Origin: Aphrocallistes beatrix
Lineage: Eukaryota > Porifera > Hexactinellida > Sceptrulophora > Aphrocallistidae
NCBI GenBank assembly: GCA_963281255.1
Contig: OY725498.1
Span: forward strand, 1,798,001 to 1,862,000
Direction of reading: 5' to 3'
Length of the DNA: 64,000 nucleotides
Below are positions 20,395-32,300 of this stretch, piece after piece. The notes beneath the pieces are model-generated. The model ran no database searches. It was not told where the DNA came from and saw nothing but the letters and a program-made list of their open reading frames with translations. Each line of letters opens with the position of its first letter. Within the stretch, counting starts at the first letter, position 1. The position numbers and the translations under genes are program-made.

Positions 20395-20611
20395 CAAGCG
20401 CGCTTAGCGGACTTATGTAGCGCGACTATCGAACACTTTGTTTGCAGAGTTTGATAGAGTCTAAAAACCCAGGTCAATTTCGCATAGAACTTAATCGTAG
20501 ACTCATCATTTGACATCTATATACCAATTTTCATATATCTATGACTTGTTCATTCTTTTATCATTTGGGACAAACAAACAGACGAAAATCCTAGCATTTT
20601 ATTATGTAAGA
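20395..20611 (-). mobile_element. Helitron-like element, family B, short (B3)
   Basis: On the minus strand it starts TCTTACATAATAAAATGC at 20611 and ends GCGCGCTTG at 20395, with A and T on the two sides. Only 217 bp; the 125-bp units are absent. It shares the TTTGTTTGTCC segment with B1 and B2. Confidence 0.65.
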
Positions 20612-20639
20612 TATAATATTGAAAACCTTTGAATTTAGA

Positions 20640-21020
20640 AATATGAATTATCTTATTATTTAACAGGGAGCAAGTATGATATTGTCTATCAAATGATGTC
20701 AAACTTTGAATGTTTAGCACTTACGGTCATTAATAATATATAGCTTCAAGTGACGAAATGCCTTCACATAGCAACACAGGAATGTAGCAACATTTTATTG
20801 AAAATTGCCAAATTCGTCCTAAATATATTGCGCAATAATATGATGAATTATCATAGTAATTTCGGCACCCGATGTGTGCATTTTAACACCATGTTAATAT
20901 ATATACTGATAGTACGTTATTAAGGTCCATTTTGCGACATTAACGATTTTTAGTTAATAATGTATTAGCTTAATGGCTTTCAGCCTCAACCTTAGTTAAG
21001 TTAATATTAGCCCTTATACT
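20640..21020. repeat. Single arm of a fold-back element (diverged)
   Basis: Similar to the right arms of copies 1 and 2, with CAACACAGGAATGTAGCAAC, TTGCGCAATAATATGATGA and ATATATACTGATAGTACGTT in the same order. The opposite arm is missing, so this is a truncated or solo-arm relic. Confidence 0.65.
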
Positions 21021-22845
21021 CTAGTCATCTATAACATAAGAAATAGATTAATTAGCTCAAAATATGTCAAATTAATTATAGGCTGTTACGAAGGTTTTTC
21101 GATTTGTTGCTATAATTATGACATCATCACAATTACATCGTCATAATATTGTCATAACATCCAGGGTATTATGAAGCCCTAGTGATTAGGAGTCTCGACG
21201 AATCCGCAAATTCTAATATCCGGCTTTCAACTCCTTTGCCAAGCTAATAACTGGACATTTTTTTGAAGGTCTTAAGATACTTTCCAATATGCTTTTAATT
21301 GATGGATGTTTTCACCCTCAATCAAGGTTGAACAACGCCAGTGGATTCAGAAGTAGGAAATTGTGAAAAAGAAGCACCCATTTGTAATGGAAAGAATATT
21401 GAAATCTGGTATTTCATACCACAAAGCCTCCCAGTAGCCTTCTTGGACTATTTCTCACCCAAACCCCACCTGATCGTTCAATTTTGAAGAGGAATATATT
21501 ATACTTCTTACTTTACTTCCACCGCTACCACTTTGAAGGGCATTGTAACATTTGCTTTTTCGCCTATTCCATCAAAATGTTTCTAAACCAATGGCTTAGA
21601 TTTCATTGTTACTATTCTTACGATCTTATTGATGATAATTCATGGTGATGAGAACAGAAAATATCAACATTTCGTTTGCTACCTGTATGAATAACCATAA
21701 TTGCTTAATACAAGTGACTCCGCTTAATCGGGACACATTGGTCCCTCATATTTTGTCCCGATTAAGCGGGGTTCCAATTAGCCGATGAAATTTAGTATTA
21801 GCTTCTAAAAATATGCGAACCAATCATTTATGCAATCAAATTTGACTGTAGAGTGTGGAATCATTGGCCTTATTTTACATAAAATATGCTAAGTTTTATA
21901 AATTTAATGCAACGTTATACACGTTAAAGACTACACACATTTCCAAAATGAAATAATGATTATAAACTCAATGTAATTTAATGATGATTCCATTGTATAT
22001 TTTCAAAATATGCTAACTTTTATAAATTTAATGCAACGTTATAAACGTTATATACTACACACATTTCCAAAATGAAATGATGATTATAAACTCGATATAA
22101 TTTACTGATGATTCCTTTGTATAGTTTCAAAATATGCTAATAATTGCATATCTAATGTAACCTCACGAAAAGGTGATTTGGACATTTATTGTATTAGAGC
22201 TATTTTCCTTCAGTTGAGTTCAGTTGAGTGAAAAGAAATATTGACTTTTTGTATGAAGGTGTCAGTTGATAGACATAAAACCAATTCAATTCAAAAAGTT
22301 ATCAACAATTTAAAAATTGCACATAATTATATTAATTTTCCGTGAAATGTTTACCTGCTTGCGAAAATCGGATTAAACATATTGAAATATCTAAATTAAC
22401 TGTTGGGAATTCATTTCTCCTTTAAAATGCAATTTATTTTATGTGGTATGAAATTATACATACACATACATGCAAATGTTGTTCTAATATTCGAGTTGTA
22501 ACTTTGAAGTACGAAATGGATTTCTATGTACATAATGAATTGCCTTGTAAAAGCCCGAGAATTCATTGATATGCATACAAATGCATATGCAACTTTGTAG
22601 TAAGGGTAGGAAAACGATAAATTGAGTCTGGGGACAGACCACCCAGAATATATTTAGCGAACCCTAAGTGTTCAAACATCGTTGTGCTACTATCCTAGAA
22701 CCTATGCAATAATAAATCCAGAATAGCATAGAACTGAAGTAACACACATTAAAACTACCATTAGCTTATCAAAAGGGGGTGTAAAAATTTGGTATAGGAC
22801 CATCCCTGGGATTTGGTATCCTGACAAAAATGGGCAAAACTTCGT
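21020..22845. other. AT-rich DNA with worn repeats, no gene seen
   Basis: At about 21715-21790 there is a remnant of a pogo-like MITE (TGACTCCGCTTAATCGGGAC with a mirrored GTCCCGATTAAGCGG). Two related ~125-bp blocks at about 21885-22020 and 22005-22140 repeat CAACGTTATA and CACATTTCCAAAATGAAAT. No open frame with a recognisable motif. Confidence 0.5.
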
Positions 22846-22849
22846 CATT

Positions 22850-23115
22850 TTTTATGGGTGTAGATTTCAAATATCATATTTTTCAGATCTATATGATAAA
22901 TTATTTGTTTATTCTGTTCACAATAGATACATAAAGTAAACAAATTACAAAAATAGGCTAGGGACAGCTTCCAACGGTTGACATAGGTTGTTTTGTGCTG
23001 TAGATTTCGAGTATTAAAAAATCCAAAAAATCCAAAAATAGGTAAGATTGAGTAACTGAGTAACGCAGGGCGATTCTGTGGACACGCAATGTCCACAAGC
23101 CGCGAAGCGCGCTTG
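22850..23115 (+). mobile_element. Helitron-like element, family B, 5'-truncated
   Basis: Contains two worn 125-bp units (GTGTAGATTTCAAATATCAT, CTTCCAACGGTTGACATAGG) and ends with the GC hairpin module and GCGCGCTTG at 23115, followed by T. The 5' end is missing. Confidence 0.55.
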
Positions 23116-23781
23116 TCACTTTAATAACTTAACACTCACTAATTTAACACTCCTCTGGAAAGTTTAAAGATATAAGTAATAGCTCAACGACTAATGTAGG
23201 GTATTTCACTATGCAGAATTGGTCATTCGTCCAAATAAATGTTTATTTCCTGAATTCTGAGACTATTTAGAAGCAAATTGAATGGTCTTTGTTTACAAAT
23301 GACAGACCATGAAGACCTAATAAATAATTTGAGCTGAATAAATGAACTTGGGCAGCTCGTGACTATCAGATTAATGGATTTGCGAGGAAAGCAGATTTCT
23401 GCTCGAATGTGCGTTTTGATAACCATAATTCGGAACGAATTTTGGCTGGGGGGACCACTTTTAGCCTGCTAAGATTGGTCAGAGGGGACCAATTTTTTCG
23501 TGACGGACCCCATTCCTAAAACGCTGCGTTTTAGGAATGGAGAGAACCCAAAACCGCTGCATCGGCTTAATACTAAATGACTATTATAGACTCAATCTTA
23601 GTGTAGTGATTGATTATATGGTGCAGTTCTAGAAATATGCTAATTATTTATTCAATCAAATTTGACTGTGGAATCAGTAGCCGTTTTCTACATGAAATAT
23701 GCTAACTTTTACAAGTTTAATACAACGTTATGTTACTGATGATTCCACTGGATAGTTCTGAAATGTACTAATAATTAAATA

Positions 23782-24692
23782 CAAGCGCGCTTCGCTTGCT
23801 TGCGCTGCGCGGCTTGTTGACACTTTGTGTCCGCAGAGGCGCCCTGTGGGCGCCTGGAGTTATTCAATTTATCCTATTTTGGGAATTTGTTTACTTTTAT
23901 ATATATTGTAAACAAAAGTTAACAAATAATTTCTCAAATAGATCCGAAAAGATAATATTCAAAATCTACACCCCTCAAAACCCCATGTCAACTGTTGGAA
24001 GCTAGTTTCTATCTTATTTTTGCCATTTGTTTACTTTATGCATATATTGTAAACAAAAGTAAACAAATGATTTCTCATATCGATCTGAAAATATTATATT
24101 CGAAATCTACACCTCTAAAAACCCCATGTCAACCGTTGGGAGCTAGTCTCTGGCTTATTTTTGTAATTTGTTTACTTTATGTATCTATTGTAAACAAAAG
24201 TAAACAATTAATTCATCATATCGATCTGAAAATATGATATTCGAAATCTACACCCCTAAAAACCCAATGTTAACCGTTGAAAGCTAGTCTCTAGCATCAT
24301 TTTCAAAATTCGTCAAATCGTGTGAAACTATGTGTCTAAAAGTGTGAAAATATACACATAACCTTTTTACTGCCATACACTAATATAATTGAGACATCTA
24401 TATAAGTTATTGTTATATAGTATTACAACAATGACAGCCGACAATAGTGTCGCACAATGAATTCTATTGTGAGAGTGAAGTCGTACATAGTATTGTATAG
24501 AAAAGGTGTGAAAATTTGTTTCCCATTTTATTTGCAGAGGTGTGAAAATTTCGCTTAGATTTTCGAACTTAATCGTAGATTCATCATTTGACACCTACCT
24601 GCCAATTTTCGTATCTCTACAACTTGCCAATTCTTCAATCAATTCGACAAACAAACGAACAAACAATCCTAGCGTTTTAATACGATATTAGA
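23782..24692 (-). mobile_element. Helitron-like element B2, complete
   Basis: On the minus strand it starts TCTAATATCGTATTAAAACG at 24692, then the TTTGTTTG signature, three 125-bp units, and the GC module ending GCGCGCTTG at 23782. The flanks are A and T without duplication (...TAAATA / TTATTC...). 911 bp. This is the best full-length family B copy here and defines the structure of B1. Confidence 0.7.
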
Positions 24693-25497
24693 TTATTCAT
24701 CAATTCTCAGGCTTGAGATTGACATATAAGGAAATTAGTATTTTACTCAAAAGTATCCATGTATCCATTCAAAACAATTACTTCTGTCGTGCGAGTTGTA
24801 CTGAAATTAAAACAGTTCTAGTACCTAATTCTTAGTCTACAAAGCAATCTATACGAAAATAGTTAAATGTAACATCTTTAATAAATTTGTAATGCTTGCC
24901 TAGTGGTTCACTGATAGGTTTAGTCCCTCAGGATTCCTAATAATCATATATTAGGGGGTGTACTTGGGACACACCCAGTACCTTTACCTAAACCTGTTAC
25001 TAATAAATTCTTTTCCATCAAATTGGAAGCCACTCAAGCCAGCTATACTACTCAATCAAAGATTGAAAATGCGATATAAAATATAATTAAATCAAGCGCA
25101 TTTGTCAAATTAAGTGAACATATGATTGATGAAATGTTTAATATGGCTGTCTCTACAATATGATGCCAATTTTATTATGATGACGTCATGATGAGTCAGT
25201 AAATATCTAAAATCTGGGTACAGTGGCTCAATAACCTAACTTTCACATATGTATTCTCACAATACATTGGAAGTACGCTCCCATCCCGTCTGTGAGGCCT
25301 TCTAAAGCCTTTTAAGGAAAATAAAGTCAATGGAAAGGAACTGTTATATGTTCACACGAAAAGAGAAGATAACTCTACTTGAGGCGACATGTTGCAGCAT
25401 TGTTTCTTGAAATTTTAAACATACACTATTAAACATTGTTCCGTTCAAAGTTGCATGCAACGTTATATCTTACATGAGTGCACTTGTTAATTGTTAT

Positions 25498-25645
25498 ACA
25501 GTCAAACCTCTCTATATTAAACACCTTCGGGACCCGAATTTCATTTTAATTGATATATAGAGATTGTGTTCAAAACAAGGTATGTGTTCACCATACCGAT
25601 GTGTTCACTAAACAGAGGTGTTCACTATCGGAGGTTTCACCGTAG
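25498..25645. mobile_element. pogo-like MITE
   Basis: CAGTCAAACCTCTCTATATT at the left mirrors TATCGGAGGTTTCACCG at the right, with TA at both outer edges. About 145 bp with GTGTTCACTA-type internal repeats. It abuts the mariner relic to its right. Confidence 0.7.
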
Positions 25646-25651
25646 TTACAA

Positions 25652-26679
25652 GGGTGGGCTGAAAAGTTTTGAGAACAAAATACTTTTATCAATAATAGAA
25701 CACATACATCAACATTAATTTTCTATATAAAACCCCTTTTCTTTGATACATTAAGTCCATCTAGATTTTAACACCTGGGTTCCAGAATAATAAACCTTTT
25801 CTGACTGGGGCTTTAACTATATGTCAACCTCCGTTCTCAAGGACTCATCGTCCTCAAATCGGGTTCCCTTTAAGCGGTAGTTCAATTTTCCAAACAAGTA
25901 AAGTCACTTTGAGCCAAATCAGGACTGTGTGAGGAATGGTTGAGTTCTTCGAAACTGCAATGTTTAATTGCGGCTTATGAAACACGAGATGTGTGTACAG
26001 GATCACAGCACGATGCTCAATTTTCAAAAATCCATTTTAGTTGACCACCAGACAGAAAAGTCAAATTTCACTTGTTAATTAAGAGTACTTTAGGATACTT
26101 GTGATGTTTTACAAGTATAATCACTAAACACATATGGGTCGTTGATTTAATGCTGTTAAAAGTTGACTAGCTTCAGAGGTGCAGCGGTCTGGACTGGACT
26201 GCGGTCCAGACCGGTCCGGACCGGACCGACCGGTTTCAGCTCAGTCCGGTCCGCCTTTTTAAAGTTCGGTCTGGACTGCTCCGAATTAGCGATCTAACGG
26301 TCTGGACCGATTCATCGGTCTGGACCGAACAATCGGTTTGGACCGAACAATCGGTCTGGACCGAATCATCGGTCTGAACTGAATCATCGGTCTGGACCGA
26401 ACAATCGGTCTGGACCGAATCATCGGTCTGGACCGATCCATCGGTCTGGACTGGTCCATCGGTCTGGACCGATCCATCGGTCTGGACTGGTCCACCGGTC
26501 TGGACCGATTCATCGGTCTGGACCGGTCCAATATTTTAATCGTGCAGTCTGGACCGGTCTGGACCGTCTAGAGAATATATATGACGGTCCGGTCCGGTCC
26601 ATGAAATCACCGGACCGCTGCATCTCTGACTAGCTTACAAAAGTAGTATTAGTTCTCGAAACTTTTCAGCACACCCTTG
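25652..26679 (-). mobile_element. mariner-type element relic, split by a hAT MITE
   Basis: Terminal inverted repeats CAAGGGTGGGCTGAAAAGTT and its mirror (AACTTTTCAGCACACCCTTG), flanked by TA. On the minus strand, 25680-26030 keeps the C-terminal part of a mariner transposase with stops and frame breaks: segments such as FEDDESLRTEVD and KGFYIEN match the usual ending of the family. A hAT-like MITE (26174-26628) sits inside it. Confidence 0.75.
26174..26628. mobile_element. hAT MITE with internal GGTCTGGACCGA minisatellite
   Basis: Ends CAGAGGTGCAGCGGTC and GACCGCTGCATCTCTG; an exact 8-bp duplication ACTAGCTT on both sides (26166-26173 and 26629-26636). The interior (about 26290-26530) is about fifteen 15-16 bp units of ATCGGTCTGGACCGA, each itself palindromic around GGTCTGGACC. 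A long arginine/serine open frame across it on the minus strand is an artefact of the repeat. Confidence 0.9.
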
Positions 26680-26734
26680 TAGATACAACAGTTGAATCGT
26701 TTATGGTGGGATTTTATTACTTCCAAACATGATT

Positions 26735-27075
26735 ATATTAATTTATTTCGCACGAAAAATTACAAAATTTTTGATGCGTAATGATGACGTCATAACAGAG
26801 TGATGAGTCATCATTTTTGAAGATAGTTGCATCATATGTGAGGAATATTTATATACACATTCTATTAAAATTTCAGCCTTCTATCACCTAAATTGCTAGT
26901 CGAAAAACTGAAAATTATAATTATAAAAAAGGTGACCAATGACGTCATACTTCCATGATGAGTCGACATTTTCGTTTGGGCTTAGTGGATCCATAGCCAA
27001 AAGACTCTCGCATGCCAAAAATCAGCTTTCTGCACCTAGCAGTTTCTTCAGTCAATTCGTTACAGATATATATAC
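26735..27075 (-). repeat. Helitron-like family A fragment
   Basis: Shares GTAATGATGACGTCATAACA, GTGATGAGTCATCAT, TGACGTCATACTTCCATGAT and CATGCCAAAAATCAGCTTTC with the family A copies at 35.9 and 60.6 kb. Neither the 5' TCCTTAC end nor the GC module is present, so it is truncated at both sides. At its right edge a pogo-type end (CAGTCGACTCCGCTTAAT, 27076) begins. Confidence 0.65.
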
Positions 27076-27109
27076 AGTCGACTCCGCTTAATGGCATAGC
27101 AAACTGAAT

Positions 27110-29280
27110 TTTAGGGTGCGGTCAGGGTGCGGCTGAGGCCTTGGCCGTATATGTGGACCCTTGCTACGCCTCTGCCCGCAAGTACACATATTGTATGAGG
27201 CTACTTACCAAAAACTGATGGATAGCACGCTGGAAAGTATTGGGCAGATTATATTAACGGTACCTGTGTTCACTCAAAACTTTGGAGATCATATGGTTGA
27301 CCTGCATTGCACTCTGGAAGCAAAGATCAGACTACGTGGGATTATTAGCTGTGACTTCTTCTCTAGTACTTCTAGACACGCGAAAATATATCTTTTTATT
27401 TTTAACATCATCCTTCAGTATTTTAACCAGAATGGAGCATTCAAAACATGACACCCATTTTCAGTATTATGTTTTATGTTAAAATTATTAAGCAACATTA
27501 AAAGCGTTAAATTTGAAATTCGTTTGGACAACTAATTTCGTAGCCCTTGTCAGTTAGAATCTAATATCTGTATTCCTGATTGCATGCGGTATTTTGATAT
27601 ATATTTACATAGCACATAGGAACAAATAATATTGCTCAGTGCTACATACCATATATTAAATTCCCATATAAGATTGCACATTTTGAAAGCATCATTGTGG
27701 TTAAAATTTTGAAATAAAGCTCAAAATATTCTAGATGTTTTCGCCGTGTCAGTTCCCACTTTCACATAAAGTCGATCCGATCGGCATCGGCTCTCTTAGT
27801 TTAACTTTATCTGCTTATTCATCTTTGAATATCTTTTCTATTTGCTTTTTATCTGGGGCCTTATTCTCAGATCGACTTAAACTTAAACTTAACTTAAACT
27901 AAGTAAAAACTAAGTATTTACTTAGTTTTATTTGGTATACGTACTAGTATTTACTTAGTTTTTTGCTAAAAACTAAGTAAGTTGGTATTCACAGAACAAA
28001 ACTAAGTAAATACTTAGTTTTGATGAATACTTAGTTTTTACTTAGTTTTTAATTTAAATTAATATATTTTCTAAGTCGACTTCGAAGGTGACTTAACTCA
28101 CAATTTTATTAAGAAAATATTTTTTACTTCCTTGCAAAGGGAAAGATGTAAAAATGAATGTAATATTAATTATTGGTAAGAACAATACGATCCAATTTTA
28201 TCGCAATTAGAACTCTATTTATTTGTTGTAGTTACAATTAGCTGTAGTATGGTTTTACGACATTGATTTGATTTACAGTAATTACCGCAAAAATGTCTTC
28301 ATCACTCAATATCTTACGTAAACGTGAAGCTGCTGAATAATCATTGCATGGTACGAGTAATATGATGATAATTATTATGAATTCAAGATCGTTGAATGAG
28401 TCGATGGGATGTTCTGGGCCTGAACTGGCTATGCTAAAATGAATTAGAACTCTGTACTGGTATTTATTCAAATGATCTCTTAGTGGTTTATAAATCTGAT
28501 GACGGGGACAAAATACCCTCAAATTTGATGAGTTACCTAAATTTTGAGCACTCACCATGATCTCTTATGTCACTGTGGAATAATGGTTTCCTACTTCTCT
28601 ATAAGTCGAATGTATTATAGAGGAACAAGTCAGATGTTAGAAATATGTAAACTTTTGTATATATGGTTAATATTATTGCAGTAAACACTAGGTCAATATC
28701 GTGGCTATGGGTTTAATTGTCAGCTCCTGCTCCTATCATATAAGCAGCACTAATCCTAATTTAATCATATAGTATAAGCTATGATAATCTAGGTTATTAT
28801 TATTATTGTTGTTTAAAATACAAGCATGTGGATGTATGGAACGGCTTATAATCAGCCGAAAATTAGCGGTCTTCAACTCTTAATTGATTCATTTTAAATA
28901 ACTTTTTACTTTCTTACAAAACTAAAACATTATTCATAATTTATATTGAAATGTTTAGCCTCACTTTTCTGTGTTGAGGATGGCATCTACTTTTCCTCCT
29001 TTCATGAATCGATTCATAAAGCCTATAGAGAGAATGGATTCCCTAAAGCTCAATTATTCTTCTTACAATTTCTAAAAACAATGAACTGAGTACCTCGATG
29101 GACCTTACATCTACTTTACAATTTTAGATAAGGCCAAGATAAATATTTTTGTTTCTACGCAAAGCCACATGACTGAATTTTATAAAGAATTTGAATCTCT
29201 TGTAAAACTTGACTTTACAACTTCATCTTAGAGATGTTTTCAAAAGGACATATTTTTATATACATAATAATTAGGTTTTC
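27110..29280. other. Intergenic DNA upstream of the ABC transporter
   Basis: No gene is recognised. A palindromic AT-rich MITE lies at 27853-28080. A 106-codon minus-strand frame (28558-28238) is open but has no known motif and includes an isoleucine run from an ATT-type repeat; it is not called. A 96-codon plus-strand frame (27161-27451) also has no recognisable features. Confidence 0.45.
27853..28080. repeat. Palindromic MITE-like repeat of TACTTAGTTTTT units
   Basis: It begins GGGGCCTTATTCTCAGATCG and CTTAAACTTAAACTTAACTT, the same words that form the inner ends of the hAT-like element at 1681-3248. Inside are many copies of AAAACTAAGTA and its complement TACTTAGTTTT. No clear target duplication. 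Probably a related element or the parent of that element's inner arms. Confidence 0.65.
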
Positions 29281-29286
29281 CATCAG

Positions 29287-29294
29287 TATAAATA
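29287..29294 (+). promoter_or_regulatory. Candidate TATA box for the ABCC gene
   Basis: TATAAATA lies 67 bp upstream of the ATG at 29361 in an AT-rich setting; a start about 30 bp downstream would leave a short 5' UTR. Suggestive only. Confidence 0.35.
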
Positions 29295-29360
29295 TAATAA
29301 TTTCATTAATGTATAGTACCAAAATATTAATCAAGCAAGTTATACGGATTACAAAAACCG

Positions 29361-32300
29361 ATGCCGAAAAAAAATCAAAATGATATTAGAGGGAACTTGT
29401 TGTCACAGATTCTTTTCTTATGGTTGGAACCATTCATCTTCAGAGGGTATCTGCGAAAAGTTCGATTCCAAGACGTCCCTGATCAACCAACTGAGTTCCA
29501 GGGTGAGGTAGTAAAGGAGAAGTTAAAAAAATATTGGAAAATACAAAGAAAAACTTCTCTATTTCGTACCATCATCACTCAGAATATGATGGATTTCCTT
29601 CGTGGAGGAATGTATTTAGTTGTAGCTAACCTTTGTGAGTTATGCAACATCGTGATGGGATGGCTAATCTTAGAGATTGCAATCAATCGAGATCAGAATG
29701 ATACCAGTATGGCCGTTCACGGAATCATATACTGCTGCACATATACAGTTGTGTCCATAATCGGTGCAATATGTAGTGGAAAATATGTATATAATAGCCA
29801 TTTACTTGACATCAAGGTGTTCAGTCAATGTATTATCATTTTGTTTGAAAAGACACTCTCTCTACCACAAGACATACTCAATGGAATATCTATCGGACGT
29901 ATTATGAACATGGTAACGAATGACATAATGAGTGTAGAGTTCAAATGTTACAGTTTACAAAACTTTTGGGGATTTCCTGTGACATTCATCGTGTCCATAT
30001 TCTTGCTGTACTACTTTGTTGGCCTCATTGGATTGGTGGGTGTCGGAGTGGTTTGCATCAACGTCATTGTAATGTTTGCAGTCACTCCTTTGTTGGGGAA
30101 GATCAAATCAAGAATGATGTCGTTCACAGACAAACGCGTCAAGTTCATCAACCAAGTAATAAATAATATGAGAGTAGTCAAGATGTTTGCTTGGGAAAAT
30201 ATAATATATCGTCATGTACAAAGAATTCGAAGAAAGGAAATGACATATGGAATAGTTTATAGTTTGCTGGGTAGAGGTGCGTATATACTATTTTTCCTAA
30301 TAGAAAATCCAATAGCTATATACACAACTTTCCTTGTAAGCTATTTCACAGATACACCGATAGAATTGGGGAAATCTGTTCTATGCTTCTTGCTCTATCA
30401 GCAGATCCAAATCATCACATCACAATTCATACTTTGCATTGCTGCATGTATAGATCTCTATATATCAGGCAAACGAGTTTCTACTCTTCTTAACATCGAT
30501 GCTAACGAGGAACCAAGCAATACTGCAATCTCCTCAAATGAAGATTTAAAACATCGCATCGATATTCATGATTTAACTGTCGTATGGTCGAATCTTTCTA
30601 AAGGTTTAGACATTTATGATTTGAAAGTGAGTAATGAGCCTCAACTGATATTCTTGACTGGAGCAGTCGGAGCTGGAAAATCGACATTGTTGCTCACCCT
30701 GTGCAGTGAGATATCTCAGTACCAGGGCAGTGTTAAGGTGAATGGAAGTGTTGCTTACTCTGCTCAAGAGGCGTGGGTGTTCTCTGGCAGCATCAGGGAC
30801 AACATCCTGGTCGGGAGTGAATTTGAAAACGATCGTTATTGGAAAGTCTTAAATGTGTGTGGACTGATTCCAGATCTGGAACTATTCAGTGAAAGTGATC
30901 TCACTCTAGTCGGGGAGAGAGGGATCACCTTGAGTGGAGGCCAGAAAGCGCGAGTGTCCCTAGCTCGCACTGTCTACATAGCTGCAGATATCTATCTGCT
31001 AGATGATCCCCTAGCAGCTGTGGATAGTCGAGTTAGCAGACACATATTCGAGGAATGTATTCAAGGATTTTTGAGAGATAAAGTAGTCATTTTAGCCACT
31101 CATCAAACCAGATTTGCTAGAGATAATGATCGAATCGTGATGCTAGAAAATGGACGCATTGTGAGAGACAATAAATTTAAGAAAGCAAAGTTTATAAAGA
31201 GTGAGGAAACTATTTCAGAAATTTCTGAAGTTGGAAGTCAGAAGGATGAGAAAATTTCGAGATCTGGAACAGGAGAAGTTGATTTGGATTGTATGAACGG
31301 GGAAGAAAAGGAAATTGGAGAAGTTAAACCGATGTCAACTGCACTCATAGAAGAAGAACTAGACCACACAAGATTCTCTATCTATCCAAAGTATTTCAAA
31401 ACTGGAGGATTGTGTTTAACTCTGTTGCTCCTTCTCTTTACAACTCTCTCTAGCATCACTCAAATTTCGTTCATCTGGTGGATACAGAAATTCTTATGGC
31501 TCGCTTCTGCTACCAATTCTTATGATAATACTACAATACAATTTTCAGCAAATTTAACAAATTCAACCATTACTATTGCGCCAATCTGGTTCATACGAAT
31601 CATCAGCAAAGAACATTTCATGATTATAACTGCTTTAATATTTGGATCCGCATTATTCCTAACTCAGGAATGGTTTACCTTGATCATGATGACAAGTAGG
31701 GCTGCCATCAAACTCCATCGAGAAATGCTCAGAAGTTTGATCAACACATCCATACGCTTTTTTGAATTACACCCGAGTGGACGAATACTGAATCGCTTTT
31801 CAAAGGATGTTTACTGTACAGATTATGACATTCCTTACCTCTTACTCGATTACTGGGTATCATTATCCACCATTTTATTCCCATTGATCGCTTCTTGCAT
31901 CTTTCAAAAGTTTCTGATTTTACCTTCCATACTTCTTATCATCATTTTCTTCGCATGTGTGCACTACTACCTACCTACGGCAACAGAACTACGAAGTCTC
32001 AAATCTCTCAAGAGAAGTCCACTTTTCTCACATATTGCTCTCGCTTTACAGGGTATGACGACCATCCGAACCCTCGGGCTACAGAGAAAAGTTGAAGAAG
32101 ATTTACTCTACCATTTAAATTCATATACAAAGGTTTGGGTTACCCTTCAATCTACTGTAGCATGGTTCATGCAAAGATCGGCATTAATTGTACGAATTTT
32201 CTTATCAGTCGTAATTTGGATATCTTTCATTGAAAATTACTATTATCGAGCAAATGAAAACGTTGCTCTCTCATTTCAGATTTTACTGAATATTTCAATA

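Noticed and set aside
26286-26531. 81-codon minus-strand frame of MDRSRPMNRSRP repeats
   Set aside because: Product of the GGTCTGGACCGA minisatellite in a hAT MITE.
28238-28558. 106-codon minus-strand frame
   Set aside because: No recognisable domain, an isoleucine run from low-complexity DNA, and no supporting splice or promoter signals. Left as unsupported.
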